Positions 1 through 8,555 are shown, counted from the first letter of the stretch. The stretch: 36,019 nucleotides of DNA from Clostridia bacterium (GCA_014805015.1 JAAUYQ010000040.1:2737-38755), one strand, 5' to 3'. The notes: generated from the letters alone by a model not told the origin. Numbers and translations are program-made.

Positions 1-1
1 T

Positions 2-127
2 GAGGATATTGACATTGAGCGGCTTAATCCGTATCCACAGTGGAACTATGTCATCCATGGTTTCAAATCGGATCGACATCGTCCACTCGGCGCTATGCTG
101 CGTTCATTCAATTCTGTGACTCAGTGA
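2..127 (+). CDS. C-terminal end of an unidentified protein (5' partial)
   Basis: The frame starting at base 2 is open from the window edge to TGA at 125-127 and gives 41 residues ending in FNSVTQ. Its composition (IERLNPYPQWNYVIHGF, then a basic stretch) looks like real protein, and the other two plus frames have early stops or an implausible composition. I do not recognise the family. It ends about 100 bases before the LysR gene on the same strand, and no clear hairpin terminator lies between them. Confidence 0.4.
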   Translation, partial: EDIDIERLNPYPQWNYVIHGFKSDRHRPLGAMLRSFNSVTQ

Positions 128-228
128 CGCCCGCAGCCAAGTGATAAATCGATGAGCTATTCCGTTACAATTCTTCAGACGCCCGGCTGCACCGCAGCAA
201 ACTCAGAATTGGAGCCGCAGACTGAATC

Positions 229-1128
229 ATGATCAGACAAATCAGATATTTTCAGGCTGTGGTCGGCTGCGGCAGCTTTTCGGAGGCCGCTGAACAGTGT
301 CACGTCTCCCAGTCTGCCATTTCCCAGGGTGTCCAGGCTCTTGAGCGGGAACTCGGATTTGATCTTCTCGAGCGTCGGAACCGCAGATTCACGCTGACAC
401 CCGCGGGTGAGCACTTCTATCACAAGAGTCTTATTCTTATGGCGGATTATGAGCGGATCTGCAGCGAATCAGCGCGCATTGCTCAGGGTCCGCGCTCTGT
501 CCTGACGATCGGCTATCTGCGCGCGTACGCCGGACCGGAATTCCAGCTCGCGCTCGAGGAGTTCTCGTCAGCCTGTCCGGGAGTACAGCTGACAATCATA
601 CCCGGCAATCACGAAGAGCTGTATGAGCTTCTGCGGACAGATCAGGCAGACCTCGTGCTGAGTGACCAGCGGCGGGCCTTCTCAGATGAATACTGCAACC
701 ATATCCTTTCCACGTGCAGTGAATATGCCGCCGTCGCACCCAGGATTCCCATAGCCGCCCTTCCCTCTGTCTCGCCAGGAGATCTCAAAAACACGCCCTG
801 CATCCTGGTCACCTCATCATCCCAGCAGGAGACCGAACGAGACTACTTTCATCATGTGATCGGCATCCAGAGCGACTTTCTCTACGCCGAAAACCTGGAA
901 AAAGCACGCCTTATGGTTGTGAGCGGACAGGGATTCATGCTGCCGGAGGGTATCCGTGACCCGTGCTCTGCGGACAGTGGAACAGCTCTTATACCGCTTG
1001 TACGAAGCCAGACTCCGATTCGGCGCAACTACTGCACGTTCTGGAAGCGCAGCAGCACCAATCCCAGTATTCAGCAGTTTTTTGCTGTGCTGCAAAGCAA
1101 ATTCGGCTCTGACCAGCTGCCGGGCTGA
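229..1128 (+). CDS. LysR-family transcriptional regulator
   Basis: A 299-residue cytoplasmic DNA-binding regulator of normal LysR length. Residues 1-60 form the classic LysR winged helix-turn-helix, with the recognisable segments GSFSEAAEQCHVSQSAIS and QALERELGFDLLER. The rest is a type 2 periplasmic-binding-protein-like effector domain starting near residue 88 (LTIGYLRAYAGPEF). It lies directly upstream of, and co-directional with, a flavodoxin/NTF2-like/dehydrogenase cassette, an arrangement in which the LysR protein commonly controls the downstream genes. The 130-base gap at 1129-1258 would carry the controlled promoter. A TACAAT hexamer at 166-171 is a possible -10 for the regulator itself. 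The ribosome site (GGAG, 211-214) is 14 bases from the ATG, so translation may be weak. The effector cannot be read from the sequence. Confidence 0.9.
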   Translation: MIRQIRYFQAVVGCGSFSEAAEQCHVSQSAISQGVQALERELGFDLLERRNRRFTLTPAGEHFYHKSLILMADYERICSESARIAQGPRSVLTIGYLRAYAGPEFQLALEEFSSACPGVQLTIIPGNHEELYELLRTDQADLVLSDQRRAFSDEYCNHILSTCSEYAAVAPRIPIAALPSVSPGDLKNTPCILVTSSSQQETERDYFHHVIGIQSDFLYAENLEKARLMVVSGQGFMLPEGIRDPCSADSGTALIPLVRSQTPIRRNYCTFWKRSSTNPSIQQFFAVLQSKFGSDQLPG

Positions 1129-1258
1129 AGGTCCCGGCGCAAGCCTCGGACCGGTCATATCAGTTTTTCTTATCTGTTCCACGTTAAATACGAATTGATC
1201 CACGGGCGGCACATCCTTTACGCTTTCATCAAAGACAGGACAATTATGATGGAGGATC

Positions 1259-1762
1259 ATGGTGAAAAAACTTGTTGCATTTTACTCCCGGGCGGGAGAA
1301 AACTATTTTGGCGGCACTATGCGCTACATTGCAGAAGGCAACACGGAAAAAGTTGCAAAGATGATCGCTGACGCGACCGGAGCCGATCTCTTTCACATCG
1401 AGCAGAAAGTGCCTTACGCGGAGGATTACAACACCTGCATTGCGCAGGCGAAACAGGATCTGCGTTCTGAAGCGCGGCCGGAACTGACCGGCCTGCCGGA
1501 CAGCATCGACGAGTATGCTGAAGTTTACCTCGGCTATCCAATCTACTGGGGCGACCTGCCGATGGCTGTTTACACCTTTCTCGAAAACTTTGACTGGAAC
1601 GGCAAGACTATCCATCCCTTCTGCACACACGAAGGCAGCGGCCTCGGCCGCACACCAGAGAAAATAGGCAAAGCCTGCCGGGGTGCCAGCGTGACCAAGG
1701 GCCTGGCAGTGGAAGGCGGTTCCGCCGACGGCGCCGGAGGCGCAGTACGCAGATGGGTATAA
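1259..1762 (+). CDS. Flavodoxin-like protein
   Basis: A 167-residue FMN-binding electron carrier of the short flavodoxin_4 type. The N-terminal strand and phosphate loop read LVAFYSRAGENYF, followed by GNTEKVAKMIADATGAD. The flavin-contacting segment YLGYPIYWGDLPMAVYTFLE (about residues 91-110) and the loop FCTHEGSGLG are typical. The C-terminus (GASVTKGLAVEGG) is also as expected for the family, though it stops soon afterwards at RRWV. GGAGG at 1251-1255 lies only 3 bases from the ATG at 1259 but 6 bases from the in-frame GTG at 1262, so the true start may be one codon later. The next gene starts inside this one (10-base overlap), suggesting translational coupling. Its redox partner is unknown; the dehydrogenase two genes downstream is a candidate. 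Confidence 0.88.
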   Translation: MVKKLVAFYSRAGENYFGGTMRYIAEGNTEKVAKMIADATGADLFHIEQKVPYAEDYNTCIAQAKQDLRSEARPELTGLPDSIDEYAEVYLGYPIYWGDLPMAVYTFLENFDWNGKTIHPFCTHEGSGLGRTPEKIGKACRGASVTKGLAVEGGSADGAGGAVRRWV

Positions 1763-2139
1763 GCACGGCCGACGGTCTGGCCGGGGCTGAGCAGGCTTAC
1801 CGCGATTTCTACCGCTGCCTCGTGCAGCAGGACATTACGGCACTCGCACCTCTGCTGGACGATTCCTTCGTGCTGAGGCACGTGACAGGCATGCGGCAGG
1901 ACAAAAAGGCCTTTCTGAAGGCTGTGGAAGACGGAGTCCTCCACTACTACAGTGCCGAACACGAACAGATAGACGTGCAGCCGGAAGGAGCGGACTCAGC
2001 AAGCCTCGCTGGTGACTCCATGGTAAGGGCCGCCGTGTTCGGAGGCAGCGAGCACGACTGGCCGCTCCGGCTTGAAATGCACCTGAAAAAGTGGGATGGG
2101 CTCTGGCGTATCTGCCAGGTGCGCGCATCCGAATACTGA
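1753..2139 (+). CDS. NTF2-like (SnoaL/DUF4440-type) small protein
   Basis: A 128-residue soluble protein whose pattern matches the NTF2-like alpha+beta cone. It opens with a helix (AEQAYRDFYRCLVQQD), followed by LLDDSFVLRHVTGMRQDKKAF and a closing strand (WDGLWRICQVRASEY). NTF2-like proteins of this size are often small enzymes or ligand-binding partners of dehydrogenases and flavodoxins, and no catalytic residue can be named here. The ATG at 1753 overlaps the end of the flavodoxin gene by 10 bases in another frame, and the upstream GGAGG is at 1736-1740. This fixes it as the middle gene of the LysR-linked cassette. Confidence 0.75.
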   Translation: MGISTADGLAGAEQAYRDFYRCLVQQDITALAPLLDDSFVLRHVTGMRQDKKAFLKAVEDGVLHYYSAEHEQIDVQPEGADSASLAGDSMVRAAVFGGSEHDWPLRLEMHLKKWDGLWRICQVRASEY

Positions 2140-2210
2140 GAGCGGACGCCGCCGGAGGTCAGCGCATCTGACCGTATGACCGGGACCGGTACAGAACAGG
2201 AGACATAGAG

Positions 2211-3044
2211 ATGGAACAGGAAGTTATGATTCTCACAGGTGCCGGGCAGATTGGGACAGCGATCGCCCGGCGTCTTGGTTACGGCAAAAAAATCGTTCTG
2301 GGCGATAAGAAGCTCGAGAACGCGGAGCAGGCGGCGAAAATCATGCGGGACGCCGGCTTCGATGTCTGTCCAATGGAGATGGATCTCTCGTCCCGGGAAT
2401 CGATCCGGAAGCTCATTTCCAAGGCACAGGAGTTTGGCCCGATCACCATGCTGGTCAACGCTGCCGGGGTATCGCCAAGTCAGGCACCGATCGAAGCCAT
2501 TCTGAGCGTAGACCTCTACGGCACAGCTGTCCTGCTCGAGGAAGTCGGCAAAGTGATCGCCCCGGGCGGCACCGGCGTCACGATCTCCAGTCAGTCCGGT
2601 CACCGAATGCCGCAGCTGACAGCGGAAGAAGACGAGCTGCTGGCGTGCACGCCGCCTGATGAGCTTCTGGAGCTTCCGCTGCTGCAGCCGCAGAATCTCC
2701 GCGACACCCTGCACGCGTACCAGATGGCGAAGCACTGCAATGAGAAGCGCGTCATGGCTGAATCTGTAAAGTGGGGCGAGCGGGGTGCCCGGATCAATTC
2801 GATCTCGCCGGGAATTATCGTGACGCCGCTGGCCGTGGATGAATTCAACGGGCCCCGCGGCGACTTCTACAAAAACATGTTTGCCAAGAGTCCGGCGGGC
2901 CGTCCCGGCACAGCCGATGAAGTCGCCAACGTTGCCGAACTGCTGATGAGCGACAGAGGCGCCTTCATTACAGGTGCCGACTTTCTGATCGACGGCGGCG
3001 CAACCGCCTCCTACTTCTACGGGCCTCTGAAGCCGGCAGACTGA
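2211..3044 (+). CDS. Short-chain dehydrogenase/reductase (SDR)
   Basis: A 277-residue NAD(P)-dependent oxidoreductase of classical SDR length. The nucleotide-binding motif TGAGQIG is at residues 9-15 (a slight variant of TGxxxGIG). NAAG is at 83-86, the catalytic serine lies in ISSQSG near 125-130, and the Tyr/Lys pair is Y170 and K174 in YQMAK. The C-terminal INSISPGIIVTPLA and FITGADFLIDGGA segments are standard for the family. An insertion of about 30 residues between the serine and tyrosine is rich in Glu/Leu and probably shapes the substrate pocket. AGGAG at 2198-2202 gives ideal spacing to the ATG. It is the last gene of the cassette and is followed by an intrinsic terminator. The substrate is not predictable. 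Confidence 0.92.
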   Translation: MEQEVMILTGAGQIGTAIARRLGYGKKIVLGDKKLENAEQAAKIMRDAGFDVCPMEMDLSSRESIRKLISKAQEFGPITMLVNAAGVSPSQAPIEAILSVDLYGTAVLLEEVGKVIAPGGTGVTISSQSGHRMPQLTAEEDELLACTPPDELLELPLLQPQNLRDTLHAYQMAKHCNEKRVMAESVKWGERGARINSISPGIIVTPLAVDEFNGPRGDFYKNMFAKSPAGRPGTADEVANVAELLMSDRGAFITGADFLIDGGATASYFYGPLKPAD

Positions 3045-3066
3045 ATCACATACTGCAGCGCCTGAC

Positions 3067-3100
3067 AAAAGCCGCTCCCGCACCCGCTGGGGCGGCTTTT
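3067..3100 (+). terminator. Intrinsic terminator of the redox cassette
   Basis: A perfect 9-bp stem, AAAAGCCGC at 3067-3075 paired with GCGGCTTTT at 3092-3100, lies 23 bases after the dehydrogenase stop. The 3' arm ends in four T. It should work on the plus strand, and because the 5' arm begins with AAAA it may also stop minus-strand transcripts. Confidence 0.85.
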
Positions 3101-3403
3101 GCTGTCTCCGGCGCTGACAACCATTTCCGCTTTTTCTGGTCCGCTGCACGTGCAGGTGCTGCCCAGCGCGAAGAAGCCCTGCCTATCGGGATATCAGCCT
3201 GCCGCTCCGTTCATGCAGGTGCTGAGTAATCACTCTCTGCGATGCATATGTTCCACTGGACAGGGCAGCGAAAAGATCCCTGCTTTGAGCAGCCGACAGC
3301 TAATTCCATAGCGTTCGATCCTTGAGCTTTCGGCTATGCTTCATTTCATAACTGTGCTAAACTGAAAGTGGAGTTTTCGTTTTTCACCACTTTGGGATTT
3401 AAT
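3101..3403. other. Intergenic region without a recognised gene
   Basis: I see no convincing gene; a 70-codon frame here has no coding character. The stretch holds a 12-bp palindrome, CTGCACGTGCAG, at 3144-3155 and two copies of TGCAGGTGCTG (about 3151-3161 and 3214-3224). TTGAGC near 3323 followed by an AT-rich CATAAC element could be the promoter of the downstream ATPase gene. All of these are weak signals. Confidence 0.4.
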
Positions 3404-4630
3404 ATGTATATCAGCAGAATAGCAGAGAAGAAATTCAGTGCGCTCAGCAGTTTCTTTAAGGTCGTCCTTCTTACTGGACCGCGTCAGGTTGGCAAGACGA
3501 CCATGCTGCGGCATCTGGCACAGAGCACAGGCCGCACATACGCAACTTTGGATGATCCAGCAGCGCAGCACCTCGCCAAAGAGGATCCAGTCGGTTTTTT
3601 TCAGAACTATCCACCCCCTGTCCTAGTCGACGAGGTGCAGTACGCGCCTGAGCTTTTTCCAGTAATCAAACTCCTTGCGGACCGCAGCGATCACCCCGGA
3701 CAATTCTGGTTGACAGGTTCGCAGCACTACGCAATGCTTCGGAACGTACAGGAATCTCTGGCCGGACGTATTGGAATCATGTCGCTTGCGGGCATGACGC
3801 AGGGCGAACGCCAGCAGATTCCGCTCAGCGATCTCGAATTCGGTCTCGATGCACTGCGCCAGCGGACACAGACCCACGGAATGCACAGCAGCGCCGGGCA
3901 GGTGGCAGAGCATATCTGGCGCGGCGTCATGCCGGGCGCCCCGGACAGCGCTGCCGCAGACATGCGGAGCTTCTTTTTTGAATCGTATCTGCAGTCATAC
4001 CTGATGCGCGATATCGCGCAGCTTGGCAACGTGCAGAGTCTCGGTCAGTTTGCGGATTTCATGGCCGCCTGCGCCGCTCTCATCAGCCAGCAGCTTAATC
4101 TCACGAATCTCGCTCAAGCCGCCGGCATCAGTGTGCCCACAGCACGAAAATGGCTTGACCTGCTGGTGGGCATGGGCATCGTCTACCTGCTGCGCCCATT
4201 CGCTGGGAGCACGCTCAAACGTCTTACCAAACGCCCCAAGCTCTACTTCACGGATACAGGACTGGCTGCATACCTTACCGCATGGCCGACCCCGGACACG
4301 CTCTGGAAGGGCGCAATGAGCGGAGCTTTCTTCGAGAACTATGTTCTGATGGAACTGCTGGCGAACCTCAATGCCTCGTCCCCTGCTTTCACTCTGTCCT
4401 ACTACCGCGACGGGCATGGAAAGGAAATCGACCTTGTTCTTGAACGCGGCCGCCTGCTGCATCCGCTTGAGATCAAACAGAGCGCCGCGCCCCGGCGTCA
4501 GGAAGTCCGCAAGTTTGAGCTGATTGAGCGCAGCGGTCTCGAACGCGGCAGCGGCGGCATCATCTGCATGGCTCCGGAACCGATGTACATTTCCGAGCAG
4601 GACAGCTTCATCCCCGCTCCGATCCTCTGA
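3404..4630 (+). CDS. AAA-family ATPase with C-terminal DUF4143 domain
   Basis: A protein of about 408 residues counted from the ATG at 3404. An in-frame GTG at 3368 would add 12 residues but lacks a better ribosome site, and family members normally begin close to the MYISRIAEKK segment. The Walker A motif GPRQVGKTT is at residues 25-33, and the Walker B region reads PVLVDEVQY. The middle carries a winged-helix-like segment (NLTNLAQAAGISVPTARKWLDLL), and the C-terminal DUF4143 nuclease-like part contains SYYRDGHGKEIDLVLE and PLEIKQSA, a PD-(D/E)XK-type pattern. These ATPases are widespread, often as single mobile or defence-like genes, and their role is unresolved. It stands alone on the plus strand, with an insertion sequence directly downstream. 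Confidence 0.9.
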   Translation: MYISRIAEKKFSALSSFFKVVLLTGPRQVGKTTMLRHLAQSTGRTYATLDDPAAQHLAKEDPVGFFQNYPPPVLVDEVQYAPELFPVIKLLADRSDHPGQFWLTGSQHYAMLRNVQESLAGRIGIMSLAGMTQGERQQIPLSDLEFGLDALRQRTQTHGMHSSAGQVAEHIWRGVMPGAPDSAAADMRSFFFESYLQSYLMRDIAQLGNVQSLGQFADFMAACAALISQQLNLTNLAQAAGISVPTARKWLDLLVGMGIVYLLRPFAGSTLKRLTKRPKLYFTDTGLAAYLTAWPTPDTLWKGAMSGAFFENYVLMELLANLNASSPAFTLSYYRDGHGKEIDLVLERGRLLHPLEIKQSAAPRRQEVRKFELIERSGLERGSGGIICMAPEPMYISEQDSFIPAPIL

Positions 4631-4637
4631 TACCGGC

Positions 4638-4659
4638 AAAAAAAAGAGGGCCACCCCTC
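4638..4659 (-). terminator. Minus-strand intrinsic terminator, probably of the displaced ABC operon
   Basis: Read on the minus strand, GAGGG-GTGG-CCCTC forms a compact hairpin (4646-4659) followed by eight T (the A run at 4638-4645). The plus strand has no T run after the hairpin, so it is not a good terminator for the ATPase gene at 3404-4630. Removing the insertion sequence would bring it about 40 bases downstream of the ABC permease stop at 6679. Confidence 0.75.
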
Positions 4660-4666
4660 AGCGGAG
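4659..4666. repeat. Target-site duplication, left copy (CAGCGGAG)
   Basis: The 8-mer CAGCGGAG directly precedes the left end of the insertion sequence and recurs at 6640-6647 just beyond its right end. Eight bases is the usual duplication length for the ISL3 family. The overlap with the terminal GG of the element makes the exact junction uncertain by one base. Confidence 0.8.
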
Positions 4667-4687
4667 GCTCTTTCTGAGTAATGGGTA
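4666..4687 (+). repeat. Left terminal inverted repeat of the ISL3 element
   Basis: This begins GGCTCTTTCT and ends TGGGTA. It pairs with the repeat at 6617-6638, with mismatches mainly at positions 11-15. Confidence 0.8.
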
Positions 4688-4699
4688 TAAGGACGATTT

Positions 4700-6548
4700 T
4701 CAGACTACCTGGAGTCGTCCTTTTCTTTTTGGATACTGGATAGTACATTTAAGGTCAAAGTTGGGTACCTTCGTGATATGAAAAGCAGCGCGACACTTTG
4801 CTTCCAGTGTCGGAAGATTCGAGCGGCCATACGCTACCCGTTTCACTACTTTAATCTTGTTATTCCCGCCCTCTACAAATCCCGAGTTCATATCATGTAG
4901 GATGGCGTTCTGTATCGCTTGCTTATCCATCTGCAGCCCCTTGCAGAAACTGTTCAGAATTGCAGAATCTCTGTAGTTCTCGATGTAAGCGTCCAAGGCC
5001 TCTGTTTTACCGCCCTCAAGGACATCATGAAACTGCTGAAACGCTTTGCGTGCCCATCCAACGCTCGGGTACTTTTCCAGAATCTGGGGCAGTGCCTTTT
5101 GTATGAGGTCTTGTGTCGATCCCGGCTCAGGTGCGTCACTCTCAAGAGTCATCAGAGCGCAGGACAGCTGTCGGCGGGAGACTGGAACGGCATTAGCAGG
5201 AACGCGTTTAACATTGAGGACCGAGGTCATGCAGTTCCGTGCTGGGAAGTTGTTGTTGCTGATGGCAATGATCCTGCCAGCAAGGCTTGCCAGCGGCAGA
5301 TCAGTCCCCGTGCTCTGTAAATATACGAGGATTGTGGCGTCATCATGACCGTCGGCCATCATCTTGTAGATGATGTTGTTGTGCTGCATCGTCTTGCCCT
5401 CTGCATTTGGCATGTTCTTGGTCTTTGGACGGTCCAGAGCCTGTATCTCTTCCGGCGTCATAGCTGCATATCTCCTGACCGTAGGCACGGACTTTCCCCA
5501 CTTTTCTGCCAGCTTTTTCCCAACCTTCCATCCGTTCCTGACGTCTTCCTGAATTCCGCGGATTATCTGCTGTTTTTTTTCTGTTCGCCGCTCCCTGCTT
5601 CGCCGACTGCGACTGACAATGTTTGTGAGGATCAAAGTCGATCTCTTCTCCATTCTCGTCTCTTGGAGGTGAATTGTCGTAGTGCAGCGCACTAATGTCC
5701 ACGTTTGATCCTGCTTCCTTAACCTCGGTTTCCCACACTACATCTTCTTCGCTCACCAGACCGTTCTCGGAAACAAAGACCGTTTTGGGCAGATCATCCC
5801 GGAAGACTTTTTCCAGATAACCCAGCAGGTTTTGCATCAGGTGGAAACGGTCAGCTACCTGCATGGCCTCTGGCAGAATTTCGCTTATGGCGCTTGCATA
5901 GGCCGACGCACGGTCCCTCGCCACCCGTTTTACTTTCGGATGCTGCTTCAGCCATTCCGTAACATCTGCCGCACTCCGTCCCTTGATCAGTGTTATCAGG
6001 TGATGGTCCTCGGCGTCATATATGGCTGTGGCATATTTCTGACCCTTTCTGGTCGCAATATCGTCAATCCCTATGGCTTCGATGTCCGGTGCCTCCTCAA
6101 ATTCAACCCGTTCCCACAGGGCGCCGATGGTATCGTTGCTGACCTTGACGCCAAGCTGCTTCAACACCCGGCTTGTACCCTCATTGCTCATGAAAATCGA
6201 CATGCCCATAATCAAGTTGTTCAGGTTGTCTGTGCGCTGCTGGTACCCGTGAGCGAATGGAAGGAGCTCATTGAAAGTGCGGACATCACATTTTTCGTTT
6301 TCGCAATCGTACTTGTAAGCCCGGACGTGCAAGTAAGTAGGAATGCCTCTAAACGGCACTTCCTGCAGGGTCCGCTCGTATGTTGCATGGATCGTCCTAC
6401 TCGGTGCTCCGCAGCTCGGGCATTCACACGTGTGCGGCTTCGACTTCAGGTAGAGGTGGAGCTCATCATCTATGATCTTCCAGTCATAAAGAAAGTGGTC
6501 GTTCCCCCAGAGGAACGACCAATCCTTTGTTTCTTCGTACTTCGCCAA
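4700..6548 (-). pseudogene. ISL3-family transposase, split by a frame change at A8
   Basis: Two minus-strand frames together make one DDE transposase. The first (6548 down to about 5580) holds an N-terminal zinc-binding segment (CECPSCG, later CENEKC), a helix-turn-helix region, and the first catalytic part with GIDDIA and, further on, RDRASAYA. The second (down to 4700) carries the C-terminal part with the conserved FVEGGNNKIKVVKR segment and its catalytic glutamate. They join at a run of eight A (plus-strand T at 5573-5580) near residue 323. The downstream frame is +1, so removing one A restores a single open frame of about 600 codons. It is either inactive or expressed through slippage at the A run. 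The start ATG (MAKYEETKDW) lies about 70 bases inside the right repeat. Confidence 0.88.
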
Positions 6549-6616
6549 TCTCCGCGTTTATCTTTCCAGCATCCTGTCTCCAGATGTTATATCACTATAA
6601 TCATATCACACCTGAG

Positions 6617-6638
6617 TACCCAATGTCTAGAAAGAGCC
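6617..6638 (-). repeat. Right terminal inverted repeat of the ISL3 element
   Basis: The reverse complement begins GGCTCTTTCT and ends TGGGTA, matching the left end at 4666-4687. Confidence 0.8.
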
Positions 6639-6639
6639 C

Positions 6640-6647
6640 CAGCGGAG
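6640..6647. repeat. Target-site duplication, right copy (CAGCGGAG)
   Basis: Identical to the 8-mer at 4659-4666, on the other side of the insertion sequence. Confidence 0.8.
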
Positions 6648-6678
6648 TCCTCCATTACGCTTTATGCGCTGTGCGCAA

Positions 6679-7533
6679 TCAGCCCTTCACGGCACCTGCA
6701 GCCACACCCTTGATGATGTATTTCTGGCAGGTCAGGTAGAAGACAATGACCGGCACAATGCTGACCACGATCAGGGCCATCATCACGCCCAGGTCCACCG
6801 TACCGTAGCTGCCGTTCAGATACTGAATCTGAATCGGAATCGTCCGGTACTGATTGATGTCGAGCACCAGATACGGCAGCAGGTAGTCGTTCCAGATCCA
6901 CATGATTTCCAGAATGCCGACCGAAATCAGCGTGGGCTTCAGCATCGGCAGCACGATCAGGAAAAAGATCCGGAGCGGACCGCAGCCGTCAATGGCGGCT
7001 GCTTCCTCCACCTCCAGCGGCACCGACTTCACAAAGCCGACAAACATGAAGATCGCCAGCCCGGCGCCGAACCCCAGGTACACGAAGGGAATTGTCCAGG
7101 GCGTATTGAGGCCGAGCGAGTCCGCAGTCTTAGAGAGCGTGAACATGACCATTTGAAATGGGACGACCATAGAGAACACGCACAGGAAGTAAACTGCCTT
7201 GCAGAACTTGTTGTTCACGCGCTCGATGTACCAGGCTGCCATCGACGTGCACACCAGGATCAGCACGGTCGAAAGCACCGTGATGACGGCGCTCCAGATG
7301 ACGGACTGCCAGAACGGGTAGCTGCCAAACGCCACGCCGTTTGCGTAGTTCTGCCAGCCGGCCGACATCTCACCACTGGGCCACGCGAATGTTTCTGTCT
7401 TGACGTACGTGTTCAGCTTGAACGAGTTCATGACGACCTCGAAAACCGGCAGCACGTAGATCACGCAGAGAATGGCCAGGATGATGGACAGGATATTTTT
7501 TCGCCGCTGATCGCCTTTCAACGTTCCATCCAT
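6679..7533 (-). CDS. Carbohydrate ABC transporter permease, MalG type
   Basis: A 284-residue inner-membrane subunit with six predicted membrane segments; the first is residues ~14-34 (LSIILAILCVIYVLPVFEVV). The EAA loop that contacts the ATPase reads EVEEAAAIDGCGPLRIFFLIVLP, a good match to the EAAxxDGA-type consensus. Membrane helices follow in the order usual for the CUT1 sugar-importer family. Its ATG overlaps the stop of the other permease gene by one base (TAATG), indicating coupled translation. It is the last gene of the four-gene importer operon. The insertion sequence begins about 40 bases beyond its stop, separating it from the likely terminator at 4638-4659. The sugar cannot be assigned from the permease. 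Confidence 0.93.
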   Translation of the reverse strand: MDGTLKGDQRRKNILSIILAILCVIYVLPVFEVVMNSFKLNTYVKTETFAWPSGEMSAGWQNYANGVAFGSYPFWQSVIWSAVITVLSTVLILVCTSMAAWYIERVNNKFCKAVYFLCVFSMVVPFQMVMFTLSKTADSLGLNTPWTIPFVYLGFGAGLAIFMFVGFVKSVPLEVEEAAAIDGCGPLRIFFLIVLPMLKPTLISVGILEIMWIWNDYLLPYLVLDINQYRTIPIQIQYLNGSYGTVDLGVMMALIVVSIVPVIVFYLTCQKYIIKGVAAGAVKG

Positions 7534-8435
7534 TATTGCTGGACCTCCCTCTTACGTGTGTAGGACAGCTGGAGCAGGCCGAGGCCGGCTACCAGAATAA
7601 AGAAGATGACGGCTTTGGCCTGCGCGACACCCTGGGAGGTGACGTTCGAGCCATAGAACGTGTTGTATATGTTCAGCGCCAGCATCTCCGTGGTCTTTAT
7701 TGTCGTCCCATCCGGCTGGATGATGAACGGCTGACCTCCAGTGAGAGCAAGGTTCTGGTCAAACAGCTTGAAGCCGTTGATCAGAGTCAGGAATGTGCAG
7801 ATGGTAAACGAGGGCATCATGTTAGGAATGACGACCTTGAACAGCGTCTGCGAGCGGCTGGCACCGTCGATGCGCGCTGCTTCAAGGATGTCTTCCGGCA
7901 CAGCCTGCAGGCCGGCAATATAAATGATCATCATGTAGCCGATCTGCTGCCAGCACATCAGAATGATGAGTCCCCAGAAACCGTACGTTGAGTTCAGCAG
8001 GATCGACGTATGGTACTGGCTGAGAATGCCGTCGAAGATCATCGACCAGATGTAGCCAAGCACGATGCCGCCGATCAGGTTAGGCATGAAGAATACCGTT
8101 CTGAACAGGTTGCTGCCTTTGATTCCCTGCGTCAGAGCGTAGGCAACCAGGAAGGCCAGAACATTGATCAGAACCAGAGAGACAACAGCGTAAAGGGCGG
8201 TATACCAGAAAGAGTGACCGAAGGACGGATCTGTGAACGCCTTGCCGTAGTTGTCGAATCCCACGAAGGTGGCGTCCGACACCAGGCGGAAATTGCAGAA
8301 CGACAGATAGATACCCTGAATGAACGGCCACACGAATCCAATGACGAAGCAGATCAGAACCGGCAGCATGAATACCGGCCACCATTTGCCAATGGTGCGC
8401 TGCAGCGTCGAAGCGGAATTGATTTTCTTACTCAC
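7533..8435 (-). CDS. Carbohydrate ABC transporter permease, MalF/UgpA type
   Basis: A 300-residue integral membrane partner of the MalG-type permease. Six membrane helices are visible, the first at residues ~15-38 (WWPVFMLPVLICFVIGFVWPF). The EAA loop is DILEAARIDGASRSQTLFKVVIPNM. The length fits the CUT1 short-MalF subclass, without the large periplasmic loop of E. coli MalF. It starts with GTG at 8433-8435, with AAGGAG at good distance. A 120-base gap containing a strong hairpin separates it from the binding-protein gene upstream. The C-terminus YTRKREVQQ ends within the next gene's start codon. Confidence 0.93.
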   Translation of the reverse strand: MSKKINSASTLQRTIGKWWPVFMLPVLICFVIGFVWPFIQGIYLSFCNFRLVSDATFVGFDNYGKAFTDPSFGHSFWYTALYAVVSLVLINVLAFLVAYALTQGIKGSNLFRTVFFMPNLIGGIVLGYIWSMIFDGILSQYHTSILLNSTYGFWGLIILMCWQQIGYMMIIYIAGLQAVPEDILEAARIDGASRSQTLFKVVIPNMMPSFTICTFLTLINGFKLFDQNLALTGGQPFIIQPDGTTIKTTEMLALNIYNTFYGSNVTSQGVAQAKAVIFFILVAGLGLLQLSYTRKREVQQ

Positions 8436-8506
8436 AGGATCAGCTCCTTCGCGTAAGTGTGGTCGTGTGCCAACTGCGGCAGGAATGGCTGCTGACGGAG
8501 GCCGCC

Positions 8507-8537
8507 CGCGGAGAGTCCCGGATTAGGCCTCTCCGCG
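8507..8537 (-). promoter_or_regulatory. Intercistronic stem-loop between binding-protein and permease genes
   Basis: A perfect 9-bp stem, CGCGGAGAG (8507-8515) with CTCTCCGCG (8529-8537) and a 13-base loop, lies just after the binding-protein stop. No T run follows on the minus strand, so it is unlikely to be a full terminator. In sugar ABC operons such structures commonly protect the upstream mRNA and make the binding protein more abundant than the permeases. That role is inferred here. Confidence 0.65.
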
Positions 8538-8555
8538 ACGTCTCCTGTGCTATGA

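Larger units (their letters stand above)
4667..6639 (-). mobile_element. ISL3-family insertion sequence
   Basis: An element of about 1.97 kb with imperfect terminal inverted repeats beginning GGCTCTTTCT at both ends. The left repeat runs inward from 4666 and the right repeat inward from 6638; they match at about 17 of the first 22 bases, including TGGGTA at positions 17-22. Perfect 8-bp duplications CAGCGGAG flank it. It encodes one transposase on the minus strand, interrupted by a frame change. The near-identical duplications argue for a fairly recent insertion. It sits between the DUF4143 ATPase gene and the end of the ABC importer operon and disrupts no coding sequence. Confidence 0.9.
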
